Shown: positions 9,401 to 22,057 of the stretch, piece after piece | How positions within the stretch are numbered: position 1 is the first letter of the stretch | How the letters are laid out: each line of letters starts with the position of its first letter | DNA from: Aegilops tauschii subsp. strangulata | Lineage: Eukaryota; Streptophyta; Magnoliopsida; Poales; Poaceae | NCBI RefSeq assembly: GCF_002575655.3 | Contig: NC_053037.3 | Coordinates: 249,397,135 to 249,461,134, forward strand | DNA length: 64,000 bases | Direction of reading: 5' to 3' | Position numbers and translations under genes: made by a program | The notes under the pieces: model-generated | Seen by the model: only the letters and a program-made list of their open reading frames with translations | What the model was told of the DNA's origin: nothing | Databases searched by the model: none

Positions 9401-11588
9401 CAAGATTGAAGCTATTGAGAGTTGGCCGCAGCCCAAAACGGTCACACAAGTGAGGAGTTTCCTTGGCCTCGCTGGTTTCTATAGGCGTTTTGTGAGAGAT
9501 TTCAGCACCATTGCTGCACCTCTCAACGAGCTTACAAAGAAGGGTGTGCCTTTTGTTTGGGGTACCGCATAGGAAGAAGCTTTCACGGTATTGAAAGATA
9601 AGTTGACACATGCTCCTTTACTCCAACTTCCTGATTTTAATAAGACTTTTGAGCTTGAATGTGATGCTAGTGGAATTGGATTAGGAGGTGTGTTATTACA
9701 AGATGGTAAACCTGTTGCATACTTTTCTGAAAAATTGAGTGGGCCTAGTCTGAATTATTCCACTTATGATAAAGAACTATATGCTCTTGTTCGGACTTTA
9801 GAAACATGGCAACATTATTTATGGCCCAAAGAATTTGTTATACATTCTGATCATGAATCTTTGAAACATATTAAAAGTCAAGCTAAACTGAATCGTAGAC
9901 ATGCTAAATGGGTTGAATTCATTGAAACTTTCCCTTATGTCATTAAACACAAGAAGGGTAAAGAAAATGTTATTGCTGATGCATTGTCTCGTCGCTATAC
10001 TATGCTGTCACAACTTGACTTCAAAATATTTGGTTTGGAGACCATCAAAGATCAATATGTGCATGATGCTGATTTTAAAGATGTTGCAGAATTGTAAAGA
10101 AGGTAGAACCTGGAACAAGTTTGTCGTTAATGATGGATTTGTGTTCCGTGCTAACAAGCTATGCATTCCAGCTAGCTCTCTTCGTCTTTTGTTGTTGTAG
10201 GAGGTGCATGGAGGAGGATTAATGGGACACTTTGGCGTGAAGAAGACGGAGGACGTACTTGCTACACATTTCTTTTGGCCAAAGATGAGACGGGATGTTG
10301 AGCGTTTTGTTGCTCGCTGCACTACATGTCAAAAAGCTAAGTCACGACTCAATCCTCATGGTTTATATATGCCTTTGCCTGTACCTAGTGTTCCTTGGGA
10401 GGATATATCTATGGACTTTGTTTTAGGTTTACCTCGAACAAAGAAGGGGAGGGATAGCATATTTGTTGTCGTGGATAGATTCTCAAAAATGGCACACTTT
10501 ATACCATGTCATAAAAGCGATGATGCTGTTAATGTTGCTGATTTGTTCTTCCGTGAAATTATTCATTTGCATGGTGTGCCAAATACTATTGTTTCAGATC
10601 GTGATACTAAATTTCTTAGCCACTTTTGGAGATGTTTATGGGCTAAGTTGGGGACTAAACTGCTTTTTAGTACTACTTGTCACCCCCAAACTGATGGACA
10701 AACTGAAGTAGTCAATAGAACATTGTCTACTATGCTTAGGGCTGTTTTGAAGAATAATAGGAAAATGTGGGAAGAATGCTTGCCTCATATTGAGTTTGCT
10801 TATAATCGTTCATTGCATTCTACTACTAAGATGTGCCCTTTTGAAATTGTGTATGGTTTCCTACCTCGTGCACCTATTGATTTGTTGCCTCTTCCATCTT
10901 CGGAGAAGGTTAATTTTGATGCTAAACAACGTGCTCAATTGATCTTAAAAATGCATGAGTTAACTAAGGAAAACATTGAGCGTATGAATGCTAAATATAA
11001 ACTTGCTGGAGATAAGGGTAGAAAACATGTTGTGTTTGCACCTGGAGATCTTGTTGGGTTACATTTGCGTAAGGATAGATTTCCTGATTTGCGCAAATCA
11101 AAGCTAATGCCACGTGCCGACGGTCCTTTTAAGGTGTTAGAGAAAATAAATGATAATGCATATAAACTTGAGCTGCCTGCAGATTTTGGGGTTAGTCCCA
11201 CTTTTAACATTGCAGATTTGAAGCCTTATTTGGGTGAGGGAGATGAGCTTCCGTCGAGGACGACTTCATTTCAAGAAGGGGAGGATGATGTGGACATCAA
11301 TACCATTGTTACACCCACAGCCCCTGCTGCTATACATACTGGACCAATTATAGAGCTCGCGCACGCCAATTAAATTACCAGGTACTTTCGTTTCTTGGTA
11401 ATGATTCTAATGTTCATGAGAATATGATGCTGCCTAAATTGGATACATTTGTTTTGCTTACAAATGAAGGGCCTAGCTTTGAGAAGGATGAACATTGGAG
11501 CAAGAACAAGCATGGAGATGATGGCATGCACATGGGGAACAAGAACGGAGTTACAAGTGATGATTTCATTACGTTGAAGCCACCATAA
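6469..11588 (+). pseudogene. A1 gag-pol polyprotein, inactivated
   Basis: The frame starts at ATG 6469 (AACCATGG context) and matches the intact A2 polyprotein along its length: Gag, CCHC knuckle, protease, RT (YFDD), RNase H, integrase. Four stops (6556-6558, 8664-8666, 9570-9572, 10198-10200) are all CAG to TAG changes relative to the intact copies. Small deletions shift the frame near 7532 (one base) and near 10083 (two bases). A further one-base deletion in the 3' LTR (about 11350) ends the frame at 11373 instead of 11588. The element cannot encode a functional polyprotein. Confidence 0.92.
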
Positions 11589-12201
11589 TGCGTGCATGAA
11601 GCCTTGGACGAAATATACAAGATGCTACTTCATAACTTTCGTCCAAAGGCTATTCTAGGTGCTGCGTCACCTTATTATTGGGCCAGGCCCATGTAATTTT
11701 GAAATTCTTGAGTATAGGCTGTTTTTAGAGTACGTATGTGTGGGGAAACAAGAGATAGGGTTGGTTTCGGACCCCTTCCCCAAGGGCCACGAAATTCCCC
11801 CCTCTTCCTCCATATATACAGCCCTTAGGGCGTCGTTTAGACTTTGGGTTTTGTTTAGATTAAAAGTTCGCTATAGCTGCAACTTCGCGTACTTCGTTTG
11901 TGTTCAACGACCAGACAAAGGCGTCACAGAACCCCACCTTGATCAATAAAGCTTTCATCTTATATTCGCAATATCCAGATTGCAATCTTAGTTTCTTGCT
12001 TGTTCTTCGTTTGCTTGCAGGAAACAGACCCTCGTGGTCAGGTTGATCGTGCTCCGGCGTGGTCAATAACCTCTCGGAGTTGGTTTAGCGATTGCTAAGG
12101 CGCGACGTCATCGCACGTTCGTAGTCAGATCGTCAAAGTCGACTTCCACCAAAGCGATATCCATCATCTCATCGAAAGACGGGACACCTTCGCCTCTATC
12201 A
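11286..12201 (+). repeat. A1 3' LTR (916 bp)
   Basis: Begins inside the gag-pol frame (TGATGTGG, one mismatch to the family start) and ends CCTCTATCA. It has a one-base deletion in ATTACTAGAG relative to the 5' LTR, which is also present in the A5 3' LTR. Confidence 0.92.
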
Positions 12202-12206
12202 TGGGT

Positions 12207-13034
12207 GATATTTAAACCACTTCTCCTTAGGGAGATCAACATGAGTAGAAAATGATTCACAAAAGGAGGCTACTATCTCAGAGTCAAGTCCATATTTAGT
12301 GCTAAACTTTTGAAAAGCATCGGTACTCATAAAAGATTTAACACAATCATACTTAAGCTTAATACGTAACTCTTTACCTTCGTTGAGTTCCCAATATTCA
12401 GAGTTGCATTTAATTCTTTCCAAAATATCTCACTGGAATTCAATAGTCTTCTTCATAAAAGAACCAGTACAATAAGTATCAAGCATGGATTGATCATCAC
12501 GAGAAAGCCGAGCATAAAAATTCTGAATAATATTTTTTCTTGAAAGCTCATGATTGGGGCATGAATATAACATTGACTTAAGCCTCCCCCAAGCTTGAGC
12601 GATACTTTCTCCTTCACGAGGCCAAAAATTATATACATAATTCCGATCACGATGAACTAGATGCATAGGATATTTTTTTGGTGAAACTCCAATTTCAATC
12701 GATTCCAATTCCATGATCCAATATCATCGCATAGCCTATACCATGCTAATGCTTTTCCCTTCAAAGATGAAGGGAAAACCTTTTTCATAACTTCATCTCC
12801 GGGTAAACCTGCAAGCTTAAACAATCCACAAATTTGTTTCGCATATATCAAGTGCATATCAGGATGTTCGGTTCCGTCTCCTGCATAAGGATTAGCTAGC
12901 AGTTGTTCTATCATACCCGAAAGAATTTCATATTCAATATTTTCAGTAGGTGCAGTAGGTGGAGGGGTAGCTAATTGTGGTTCCGGACGAGGTGAATATA
13001 CCCCGAACAAACCCCTCAAAGGATTGTTCTCCAT
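12207..13034 (-). pseudogene. Element B gag (capsid) remnant
   Basis: Starts at ATG 13034, 76 nt past the primer site. A Retrotrans_gag-type capsid is recognisable: FPSSLKGKALAWYRL at the N-side, then YNFWPREGESIAQAWGRLK, then the RDDQSMLD region. A one-base slip near 12700 shifts the frame, and a TGA near 12430 replaces a Trp codon. The frame would run on into the linker at 4348 once A1 is ignored. Capsid would coat the genomic RNA in the cytoplasm; this copy is dead. Confidence 0.78.
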
Positions 13035-13110
13035 AGTAACAAGTGATGATAAATTTCAGCACACTATATAAATGTTTCCTTACCAAATTCCACTTACCAA
13101 AGGCGCTTCA

Positions 13111-13129
13111 CTCCCCGGCAACGGCACCA
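13111..13129 (-). other. Primer-binding site of element B
   Basis: Minus-strand TGGTGCCGTTGCCGGGG is one mismatch from TGGCGCCGTTGCCGGGG, the site used with Asp tRNA by Athila-lineage elements (from memory). It lies 11 nt from the LTR end, the same spacing as in element D. Confidence 0.7.
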
Positions 13130-13140
13130 GAAAATAGCCT

Positions 13141-14633
13141 TGATGACCCACAAGTATAGGGGATCAATCGTAGCTCTTTTCGATAAGTAAGAGTGTCGAA
13201 CCCAACGAGGAGCAGAAGGAAATGACAAGTGGTTTTCAGCAAGGTGATGTCTGCAAGTGCTGAAATTGTAAGTAGCAGAGTAGTTTGATAGCAATATAAT
13301 TTGTAATGCGCAAGTAACGATAGTAGTAACAAAAGTGCAGCAAGGTAGCCCAATCCTTTTGAGGCAAAGGACAAGCCAAAACATCTCTTATGATAAGCAA
13401 AGCGTTCTTGAGGGTACACGGGAATTTCATCTAGTCACTTTCATCATGTTGGTTCGATTTGTGTTTGCTACTTTGATAATTTGATATGTGGGTGGATCGG
13501 TGCTTAGGTGCTATTCCTACTTGAACAAACCTCCTACTTATGATTAACCTTCCTGCAAGCATCCGCAACTACGGGAAAAGTATTAAGAATAAATTCTAAC
13601 CATAGCATTAAACTTTTGGATCCAATCGGTCCCTTACGGAATAGCACATAAACTGGGGTTTAAGCTTCTGTCACTCTCGCAACCCATCATATAATTACTA
13701 CTCCACAATGCATTCCCTTAGGCCCAAATATGGTGAAGTGTCATGTAGTCGACGTTCACATGACACCACTAAGGCAATCACAACATACATACTATCAAAA
13801 TATCGAACACATATCAAGTTCACATGATTACTTGCAACATGATTTCTCCCGTGCCTCAAGAACAAAAGTAACTACTCACAAATGATAATCACGCTCAAGA
13901 TCAGAGGGGTATTAAATAGCATAATGTATCTGAACATATAATCTTCCACCAAATAAACCATATATTAATCAACTACAAGATGTAATCAACACTACTAGTC
14001 ACCCACAAGCACATTCTATAGTTCCGGTAACAAGATTGAACACAAGAGATGAACTATGCTTTGAGATGAGATGGTGTTGTTGAAGATGTTGATGGAGATT
14101 GCCCTCCCCAATATGGGAGAGTTGTGGGTGATAACGATGACGATGATTTCCACCTCCGGGAGGGAAGTTCCCCTGGCGGAATCGCTCCGCCGGAGGGCAA
14201 AAGTGCTCCTGCCCAAGTTCCGCCTCGAGACGGCGGTGCTCCGTCCGAAAAGTCCTCTCCTTTTTAGGTCAAAATGACCTATATACGAGAAGATGGGCAC
14301 CGGAGGTGGGCCTGGATGAGCACAACCCACCAGGGCGCACCCAGGTGGGTTGTGCCCACCTGGTGGAGCCCCTCTGGTAGTTATTTGCTCCAATATTCAT
14401 CACATATTCCATAAAAATTCTCCATGAAGTTTCAGCTTGTTTGGAGTTGTGTAGAATAGGTAGCCTGACGTAGCTTTTTCAGGTCCAGATTTCTAGCTGT
14501 CGGAATTCTCCCTCTTTGTGTGTACCTTGCAAATTATGAGAGAAAAGGCATTAGAATTACTCCAAAAAGCATTATTATGGATAAAAACATCATAAATAAC
14601 AGTAAGAAAACATGATGCAAAATGGACGTATCA
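13141..14633 (-). repeat. Element B 5' LTR (1493 bp)
   Basis: Minus-strand TGATACGTCC start (14633) and GGGTCATCA end (13141), with imperfect TGAT...ATCA termini. A minus-strand TATATAGG at 14278-14285 is the likely TATA element. Open frames inside it are not conserved proteins. Confidence 0.75.
14278..14285 (-). promoter_or_regulatory. TATA-like box in element B LTR
   Basis: TATATAGG on the minus strand about 350 bp into the LTR, in the orientation of the element. Motif-only assignment. Confidence 0.4.
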
Positions 14634-15381
14634 TTCCTTAACTAAAATTTCAAGGTATAAGTGGTCTCCCTGAGTATGCACCGTTGCGAAAGTTCGTCGT
14701 GTTGAGACACCACGTGATGATCGGGTGTGATAGAATCTACGTTCACACACAACGGGTGCAAGACGGTTTTGCACATGCGGAATACTCAGGTTAAACTTTA
14801 CAAGCCTGGCATGTACAGACATGGCCTCGGAACACTGGAGATCGAAAGGTTGAACGTGAATCATATAGTAGATATGATCAACATAGAGACGTTCACCATT
14901 GATGACTACTCCATCTCACGTGATGATCGGACATGGCTTAGTTGATTTGGATCACGTATCATTTAGATGACTTGAGGGATGTCTATCTAAGTGGGAGTTC
15001 TTAAGTAATTTGATTAGTTGAACTTAATTTATCATGAACTTAGTCCTGATAGTTTTTGCATATATATGTTGTAGATCAATGGCCCGTGCTACCATTCCCT
15101 TGAATTTTAATGTGTTCCAAGAGAAAGCTAAGTTGAAATGTGATGGTAGAAACTACACGAACTGGGTCCGGAACTTGAGGATTATCCTCATTGCTGCACA
15201 GAAGAATTATGTCCTTGATGCACCGCTAGGTGAAAGGCCTGGTGCGGGAGCAGATGCTGACGTTATGAACGTCCGGCAAGCTCGATTTAATGACTACTCG
15301 ATAGTTCAGTCTGACATGCTTTACGGCTTAGAATCGGGACTTCAAAGACGTTTTGAACATCATGGACCACATGAGATGTTC
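14634..15381 (+). mobile_element. Ty1/copia element C (BARE/Angela type), part 1
   Basis: Leader (14634-15078) and the first 101 gag codons of a copia element on the plus strand. It is cut on the right by A2, whose duplication TGTTC occupies 15377-15381, and its left side is cut by element B. The protein is close to what I remember of barley BARE1 and wheat Angela/WIS Gag. Confidence 0.85.
15079..15381 (+). pseudogene. Element C gag, N-terminal part
   Basis: ATG at 15079 opens 101 codons with the copia Gag signature YTNWVRNLRIIL and a YGLE..LQRRFE stretch. The reading frame resumes at 22982 after A2 but meets a TAG at once (22985-22987), so the frame was also broken independently of the insertion. 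Gag forms the particle in the cytoplasm; this copy cannot. Confidence 0.85.
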
Positions 15382-16300
15382 TGATAGAGGCAAAGGTGTC
15401 CCGTCTTTCGATGAGATGATGAATATCGCTTTGATGGAAGTCGACTTTGACGATCCGACTACGAACGTGCGAGGACGTCGCGCCTTAGCAATCGCTAAAC
15501 CAACTCCGAGAGGTTATCGACCACGCCGGAGCACGATCAACCTGACCACGAGGGTCTGTTTCCTGCGAGCAAACGAAGAACAGGCAAGAAACTGAGATTG
15601 CAATCTGGATATTGCGAATATAAGATGAAAGCTTTATTGATCAAGGTGGGGTTCTGTGACGCCTTTGTCTGGTCGCTAAACACAAACGAAGTACGCGAAG
15701 TTGCAGCTATGGCGAACTTTTAATCTAAACAAAACCCCAAAGTCTAAACGACGCCCTAAGGGCTGTATATATGGAGGAAGAGGGGGGGAATTTCGTGGCC
15801 CTTGAGGAAGGGGTCCGAAACCAACCCTATCTCTTGTTTCCCCACACATACGGACTCTAAAAACAGCCTATACTTATGTATTTCGAAATTACATGGGCCT
15901 GGCCCAATAATAAGGTGACGCAGCACCTAGAATAGCCTCTGGACGAAAGTTATGAAGTAGCATCTTGTATATTTCGTCCAAGGCTTCATGCACGCATTAT
16001 GGTGGCTTCAACGTCCTGAAATCATCACTTGTAACTCCGTTCTTGTTCCCCATGCGCATGCCATCATCTCCATGCTTGTTCTTGCTCCAATGTTCATCCT
16101 TCTCAAAGCTAGGCCCTTCATTTGTAAGCAAAACAAATGTATCCAATTTAGGCAGCATCATATTCTCATGAACATTAGAATCATTAGCAAGAAACGAAAG
16201 TACCTGGTAATTTAATTGGCGTGCGCGAGCTCTAGTAATTGGTCCAGTATGTATAGCAGCAGGGACTGTGGGTGTAATAATTGTATTGATGTCCTCATCA
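15382..16300 (-). repeat. A2 3' LTR (919 bp)
   Basis: Plus-strand start TGATAGAGGC and end CCTCATCA, that is the reverse complement of the family A LTR. The gag-pol frame runs 304 nt into it before its stop at 15997-15999. Confidence 0.95.
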
Positions 16301-19300
16301 TCCTCCCCTTCTAGAAATGAAGTCGTCCTCGACGGAAGCTCATCTTCCTCACCCAAATAAGGCTTCAAATCTGCAATATTAAAAGTGGGACTAACCCCAA
16401 AATCTGCAGGCAGCTCAAGTTTATATGCATTATCATTTATTTTCTCGAACACCTTAAAAGGACCATCAGCACGTGGCATTAGCTTTGATTTGCGCAAATC
16501 AGGAAATCTATCCTTACGCAAATGTAACCAAACAAGATCTCCAGGTGCAAACACAACATGTTTTCTACCCTTATCTCCAGCAAGTTTATATTTAGCATTC
16601 ATACGCTCAATGTTTTCCTTAGTTAACTCATGCATTTTTAAGATCAATTCAGCACGTTGTTTAGCATCAAAATTAACCTTCTCCGAAGATGGAAGAGGCA
16701 ACAAATCAATAGGTGCACGAGGTAGGAAACCATACACAATTTCAAAAGGGCACATCTTAGTAGTAGAATGCAATGAACGATTATAAGCAAACTCAATATG
16801 AGGCAAGCAGTCTTCCCACATTTTCTTATTATTCTTCAAAACAGCCCTAAGCATAGTAGACAATGTTCTATTGACTACTTCAGTTTGTCCATCAGTTTGG
16901 GGGTGACAAGTAGTACTAAAAAGCAGTTTAGTCCCCAACTTAGCCCATAAACATCTCCAAAAGTGGCTAAGAAATTTAGTATCACGATCTGAAACAATAG
17001 TATTTGGCACACCATGCAAGCGAATAATTTCACGAAAGAACAAATCAGCAACATTAACAGCATCATCGCTTTTATGACATGGTATAAAGTGCGCCATTTT
17101 CGAGAATCTATCCACGACAACAAATATGCTATCCCTCCCCTTCTTTGTTCGAGGTAAACCTAAAACAAAGTCCATAGATATATCCTCCCAAGGAACACTA
17201 GGTACAGGCAAAGGCATATATAAACCATGAGGATTGAGTCGTGACTTAGCTTTTTGACATGTAGTGCAGCGAGCAACAAAACGCTCAACATCCCGTCTCA
17301 TCTTTGGCCAAAAGAAATGTGTAGCAAGTACGTCCTCCGTCTTCTTCACGCCAAAGTGTCCCATTAATCCTCCTCCATGCGCCTCCTGCAACAACAAAAG
17401 ACGAAGAGAGCTAGCTGGAATGCATAGCTTGTTAGCACGGAACACAAATCCATCATTAACGACAAACTTGTTCCAGGTTCTTCCTTCTTTACAATTCTGC
17501 AATACATCTTTAAAATCAGCATCATGCACATATTGATCTTTGATGGTCTCCAAACCAAATATTTTGAAGTCAAGTTGTGAAAGCATAGTATAGCGACGAG
17601 ACAATGCATCAGCAATAACATTTTCTTTACCCTTCTTGTGTTTAATGACATAAGGGAAAGTTTCAATGAATTCAACCCATTTAGCATGTCTACGATTCAG
17701 TTTAGCTTGACTTTTAATATGTTTCAAAGATTCATGATCAGAATGTATAACAAATTCTTTGGGCCATAAATAATGTTGCCATGTTTCTAAAGTCCGAACA
17801 AGAGCATATAGTTCTTTATCATAAGTAGAATAATTCAGACTAGGCCCACTCAATTTTTCAGAAAAGTATGCAACAGGTTTGCCATCTTGTAATAACACAC
17901 CTCCTAATCCAATGCCACTAGCATCACATTCAAGCTCAAAAGTCTTATTAAAATCAGGAAGTTGGAGTAAAGGAGCATGTGTCAACTTATCTTTCAATAC
18001 CGTGAAGGCTTCTTCCTGTGCGGTACCCCAAACAAAAGGCACATCCTTCTTTGTAAGCTCGTTGAGAGGTGCAGCAATGGTGCTAAAATCTCTCACAAAA
18101 CGCCTATAGAAACCAGCGAGTCCAAGAAAACTCCGCACTTGTGTGACCGTTTTGGGCTGCGGCCAACTCTCAATAGCTTCAATCTTGGCTTTATCAACTT
18201 CAATTCCCTGTGGAGTAACAACATAGCCAAGAAAAGATACTCGGTCGGTGCAAAAGGTGCACTTCCCAAGGTTACCAAACAAACGTGCATCACGTAGAGC
18301 AATAAAAACAGCACGTAAATGTTCCAAATGTTCTTCCAAAGATTTGCTATAAATCAGTATATCATCAAAATAGACCACCACAAATCGTCCAATGAAAGCA
18401 CGTAAAACTTCGTTCATTAGTCTCATGAAAGTACTAGGTGCATTAGTTAACCCAAAAGGCATGACTAACCACTCATATAAACCAAACTTAGTTTTAAATG
18501 CAGTTTTCCATTCATCTCCCAATTTCATACGAATTTGATGGTATCCACTACGCAAATCAACTTTGGAGAATATTGTAGAGCCACTCAATTCATCAAGCAT
18601 ATCATCGAGCCTAGGAATAGGATGACGATAACGAATAGTAATATTATTAATGCCTCTACAATCAACACACATACGCGACGTACCATCCTTTTTAGGCACG
18701 AGTATAATAGGAACAGCACAAGGACTAAGAGATTCGCGTATATAACCTTTGTCGAGCAGCTCCTGTACTTGACGCATAATCTCCTTCGTCTCCTCTGGAT
18801 TGGTACGGTATGGTGCACGGTTGGGTAGCGATGCACCGGGAATTAAGTCAATTTGATGCTCAATCCCTCGAATAGGTGGTAATCCCGGTGGCACGTCTTG
18901 TGGGAAGACGTCAGCGAACTCCTGCAAAATGTGAGTGACAGCAGGGGGCAAAGAGGAAGGCACGTCCTCGAATGAAAATAATGCCTCTTTGCACACAAAA
19001 GCATAGCAAACAGATTTGCTGAAATCTAGTTCATCAATATCAGATTTTGTGGCAAGTAAACATGCACTTTTCAATTTAATTTCAGAAACAACACTAGATG
19101 GTTTATTATTAGGTTTCATTTGTTGCTCAAATTCCTTTGCCACAATCTGATTTTCACTCTTATTTTTCTCCTGTTTTGCTTTATTAGCTCTATTAATGTC
19201 ATCTTTCAAAATGGAATCAGGAGTCATAGGAAGCAAAGTAATATTTTTATCCTTATGAACAAGAGTATACTGATTGTTTCTACCATGGTGTACAGAATTT

Positions 19301-21120
19301 TTATCAAATTGCCATGGTCTACCAAGTAATAAGGAACATGCTTGCATGGGTACCACATCACAATCAACATAATCAGCATATGTAGAGATACTAAAATGCA
19401 CACGAACAGTACGTGTTACCTTAACCTTGCTGCTGTTGTTGAACGATTGGATGTAGTAAGGATGTGGATGTGGTCTTGTGGTGAGAGATAGCTTCTCCAC
19501 CATCTCCATGCTAGCCAAGTTGTTACAGCTCCCTCCATCTATGATGACGCGAACAGAACGTTCCTTCACAACTCCCTTTGTATGGAACAAATTATGCCTC
19601 TGATTTTGCTCTGCTTGTGTGACCTGCACACTCAAAACACGTTGAGCAACTAAACATTCATACCTGTCAGCGTCTTCAGGAGCCATGTATTGCGTCTCAT
19701 TTTCAGAATCATCTCCACCATGTTCTTCACGTGTAATAAGAGCCAAAGTCTCCTCATCATAGTCACTAGCGGACTCATACCCACCATCCTCAGTAGCAAT
19801 CATGACACGCTGAGATTTGCATTCTCTCGCAAAATGTCCTCTTCCCTTACAACGACGACAAATAATATCACTTGTGTGCCCTGTCGATGCCATGGAAGAA
19901 GAAGAGCTCTGCACAGGCCCGGCAGGTGTGCTCTTGGCAGAGAGTGGTGGTTGTGCCTGCTTTCTTGTATCACGGCTGGAGGTGGCACCTGATGGAGGTG
20001 ATGGTGAAGTGGAAGTAGAAGATGCACGCGGTGTCCATGATGAAGGTCGACCTGCAGAAAAGTTAGTTCGCGCCAATGGCTCTCGATCCTGCACTTCACG
20101 TTCAGCTTTACAAGCAAGATGGAATAAACGAGTGATATTATTATAATCCTTATACTCTAGAATGGTCTGAATCTCTTTATTTAATCCACCCATAAAACGT
20201 GCAAGCATAGCTTCATTCTCCTCAACAATACCACATCTAATCATGCCAGTTTGTAATTCCTGATAATATTCTTCTACAGAATTTTTTCCTTGTCTTAAAC
20301 GCTGCAATTTTTGAAGTAATTCACGTTGATAATATGGTGGAACCCAACGAGTACGCATAGCAGTTTTCAAAGCAGCCCAAGTAGCTGGAACAGGATATAA
20401 TCTACAATGTTCAGACCACCAAACACATGCAAAGCTAGTGAAAGCACAAACAGCAGCAGGAACACGTCTCTCCTCAGGATATTGTAAACATGTAAATCGT
20501 TGTTCAGTTTCTAACTCCCAAGTAAGATATATATCAGGAACATATCTACCCTCAAATGGTGGAATATTCAATTTCAGTTTAGGGAGATGGTCATGATCTC
20601 GTACCTGAGGTGGTGGTGCCGGCCTACCGTTGCGAATATATACCTGAGGTCGACCTGCTGGTGGTGGTGCTGGTGGCTGCACGTAGTTCTGATTTTGATC
20701 AACCTCATCCTCATAATCGCCCGCATAATCGTCATCCTCCTCAGCCGCCGCAGGAGCAGGAGCCAAAGAAGCATCAACAGTAGGGACAGCAGCACCCGAA
20801 TTTTGACCAATCTCAATTGGAACGCGCTGTGCCCGTCCCACTTGATTTGGAAGGCGGCGTTGGAGATGTGGTTGTTGTTGTTGTAGAGGTGCGACATGTG
20901 CAGCCGGTGGTGGTTGGGGAAGACGCTTTAGTAATTCAGTAAACTTGTTATCCAGCTTTGTCTCAAACGACTTCTCCACGGCATCTATCTTCTCCATAGC
21001 CTCTTCAAATCTGTTTAGCACATCTCCCACCTGGCCACTCATCATTTGCTGAAATTTATCATGCAACTCCTTGTTCGTCATGTTCGCCCAATCAGTCTCA
21101 TCGGCTTGTGAACCTGCCAT
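15997..21120 (-). CDS. A2 Gag-Pol polyprotein, intact (1707 aa)
   Basis: The polyprotein is expected to supply everything for retrotransposition. Start: the Met at 21120 has an AACCATGG context; a Met seven codons upstream has none. Domains: coiled-coil-like N-terminus (30-70), Pro/Gln- and acidic low-complexity (70-160), Gag capsid (180-345), CCHC knuckle C421-C424-H429-C434, protease with IIDGGS (Asp528), RT about 745-1000 with Asp855 and YFDD (917-920), RNase H with Asp1066, Glu1103, Asp1128 and Asp1171, integrase HHCC (H1248, H1255, C1285, C1288), D-D-35-E core (D1317, D1378, E1414), and a C-terminal GPF region (about 1520-1590). The last 100 residues are encoded by the 3' LTR and contain [16 protein letters not shown], which may correspond to the C-terminal CR motif of the CRM clade. 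No frameshift separates gag from pol. Clade assignment is from memory of RT similarity; Reina-type is the main alternative. Confidence 0.93.
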   Translation of the reverse strand: MAGSQADETDWANMTNKELHDKFQQMMSGQVGDVLNRFEEAMEKIDAVEKSFETKLDNKFTELLKRLPQPPPAAHVAPLQQQQPHLQRRLPNQVGRAQRVPIEIGQNSGAAVPTVDASLAPAPAAAEEDDDYAGDYEDEVDQNQNYVQPPAPPPAGRPQVYIRNGRPAPPPQVRDHDHLPKLKLNIPPFEGRYVPDIYLTWELETEQRFTCLQYPEERRVPAAVCAFTSFACVWWSEHCRLYPVPATWAALKTAMRTRWVPPYYQRELLQKLQRLRQGKNSVEEYYQELQTGMIRCGIVEENEAMLARFMGGLNKEIQTILEYKDYNNITRLFHLACKAEREVQDREPLARTNFSAGRPSSWTPRASSTSTSPSPPSGATSSRDTRKQAQPPLSAKSTPAGPVQSSSSSMASTGHTSDIICRRCKGRGHFARECKSQRVMIATEDGGYESASDYDEETLALITREEHGGDDSENETQYMAPEDADRYECLVAQRVLSVQVTQAEQNQRHNLFHTKGVVKERSVRVIIDGGSCNNLASMEMVEKLSLTTRPHPHPYYIQSFNNSSKVKVTRTVRVHFSISTYADYVDCDVVPMQACSLLLGRPWQFDKNSVHHGRNNQYTLVHKDKNITLLPMTPDSILKDDINRANKAKQEKNKSENQIVAKEFEQQMKPNNKPSSVVSEIKLKSACLLATKSDIDELDFSKSVCYAFVCKEALFSFEDVPSSLPPAVTHILQEFADVFPQDVPPGLPPIRGIEHQIDLIPGASLPNRAPYRTNPEETKEIMRQVQELLDKGYIRESLSPCAVPIILVPKKDGTSRMCVDCRGINNITIRYRHPIPRLDDMLDELSGSTIFSKVDLRSGYHQIRMKLGDEWKTAFKTKFGLYEWLVMPFGLTNAPSTFMRLMNEVLRAFIGRFVVVYFDDILIYSKSLEEHLEHLRAVFIALRDARLFGNLGKCTFCTDRVSFLGYVVTPQGIEVDKAKIEAIESWPQPKTVTQVRSFLGLAGFYRRFVRDFSTIAAPLNELTKKDVPFVWGTAQEEAFTVLKDKLTHAPLLQLPDFNKTFELECDASGIGLGGVLLQDGKPVAYFSEKLSGPSLNYSTYDKELYALVRTLETWQHYLWPKEFVIHSDHESLKHIKSQAKLNRRHAKWVEFIETFPYVIKHKKGKENVIADALSRRYTMLSQLDFKIFGLETIKDQYVHDADFKDVLQNCKEGRTWNKFVVNDGFVFRANKLCIPASSLRLLLLQEAHGGGLMGHFGVKKTEDVLATHFFWPKMRRDVERFVARCTTCQKAKSRLNPHGLYMPLPVPSVPWEDISMDFVLGLPRTKKGRDSIFVVVDRFSKMAHFIPCHKSDDAVNVADLFFREIIRLHGVPNTIVSDRDTKFLSHFWRCLWAKLGTKLLFSTTCHPQTDGQTEVVNRTLSTMLRAVLKNNKKMWEDCLPHIEFAYNRSLHSTTKMCPFEIVYGFLPRAPIDLLPLPSSEKVNFDAKQRAELILKMHELTKENIERMNAKYKLAGDKGRKHVVFAPGDLVWLHLRKDRFPDLRKSKLMPRADGPFKVFEKINDNAYKLELPADFGVSPTFNIADLKPYLGEEDELPSRTTSFLEGEDDEDINTIITPTVPAAIHTGPITRARARQLNYQVLSFLANDSNVHENMMLPKLDTFVLLTNEGPSFEKDEHWSKNKHGDDGMRMGNKNGVTSDDFRTLKPP
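16301..16312 (-). other. A2 polypurine tract, inside the coding frame
   Basis: Minus-strand AGAAGGGGAGGA directly adjoins the 3' LTR and would prime plus-strand DNA synthesis. It also encodes the E-G-E-D stretch of the polyprotein. Conserved in all family A copies with a 3' LTR. Confidence 0.75.
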
Positions 21121-22057
21121 GGTTAGCAGCAATAGAAACACAAAAGAATATGATCCTGCAGACTACTAGAAGTGGTGGGATGGTGGTGTGTCACAAAACC
21201 TTCAAGCGAATCTCAAATTCTTACCAGTTCTTACCCAGCAGCAGGTGGTGATCGGCAACCGTTGTAGTCAAAAACTCTCAAAGCTTGGATATAGCGATTA
21301 CCAGGGAGAGTCAAACGCACGATGTAGACTTATGTGGAGCTGGGAAGGCTTATAATATGGTAGCAAAATGGTAAGCAATAATCAATTCAGAGATGCAAAG
21401 TTGAATAAACGCTCAACGACGGTACTGTGCTGGTCCTAGGCTAGACCGTGCTAGAGACGCGAGCCTAGAACACTAACAAAATCACGGCGCTGCACGTAAA
21501 CAAGGGAAAAGCACACTCAGGAATTTTTTTTTTTCGCTCTTTTTTTTTTTTGCGCTCTTTTTTTTTTTTGCGCTCCTCCTTTTTTTTTTTTTCCGAGACC
21601 TACTCAGGCAAGGAAACACGAAACGGAAAATATATGGATCTCTAAAACAAACCGACTATGAAAAGAACTCGGATTGGTGGTGGATATATGGCGGTGGTAT
21701 ATGGCAGCGGTGGTGGTATATGGATACGGATTCAAAGCGGTGGCGGATAAGCAATGGTGGTAGATGGCAAGGCGATGATGATGGTGCGGCGGCGGCGTGA
21801 CAACTTATGACCAGAACTCGAAACTCTAAAAGACTAGACTCTAAGACCAGCAACTTGACACGACGATGCAACCGCAAATTCAACAAAGCAAAAACCCTAA
21901 AAAGATTATGCAAAGGCTCAGATTGGTTCGGATATGATGAACTAACCCTAATTTTTTTTGTGGCTTTTTCGTGGACTGTAGGTATGAAGAACAGACTCGA
22001 TCTAAACTACGAAAAACTGTAAAATCTCACCGAGCAACCTGGAAATCTGATACCACT
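21121..22057 (-). other. A2 untranslated leader with primer-binding site
   Basis: A leader of about 0.94 kb. The primer site TGGTATCAGATTTCC occupies 22055-22041, 2 nt from the 5' LTR. The middle has a short CCACC-type repeat tract and long A/T homopolymer runs (21528-21590). It lacks the roughly 250-bp module found in the A4 and A5 leaders. Confidence 0.8.

Larger units (their letters stand above)
4349..12201 (+). mobile_element. Full-length CRM-like Ty3/gypsy chromovirus A1
   Basis: A complete 7853-bp element has two LTRs (4349-5265 and 11286-12201), an initiator-Met type primer site at 5268, a leader of about 1.2 kb, and a decayed gag-pol frame. The 5-bp duplication TGGGT flanks it (4344-4348, 12202-12206), so insertion into element B is certain. 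By eye the LTRs differ at about 19 substitutions plus one indel, roughly 2%. At the customary grass rate of 1.3e-8 per site per year this implies about 0.8 million years. It is the most diverged LTR pair of this family that I could score here. Confidence 0.92.
12202..14633 (-). mobile_element. Athila-type Ty3/gypsy element B, 5' half
   Basis: Continuation of element B after insertion A1. On the minus strand the order is 5' LTR (14633-13141), primer site, a 76-bp leader, then gag. At 14633 it abuts the copia element C, so B presumably inserted into C's leader. Its other end is outside the window and the duplication cannot be tested. Confidence 0.82.

Noticed and set aside
14016..14393. 125-codon frame in the element B LTR
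   Set aside because: Lies wholly within the LTR, has no recognisable domain, and its composition reflects the GC-rich LTR part.
21528..21590. Possible poly(A) insertion or retrogene tail in the A2 leader
   Set aside because: A/T runs occur at the same place in all family A leaders, so they are an ancestral leader feature.
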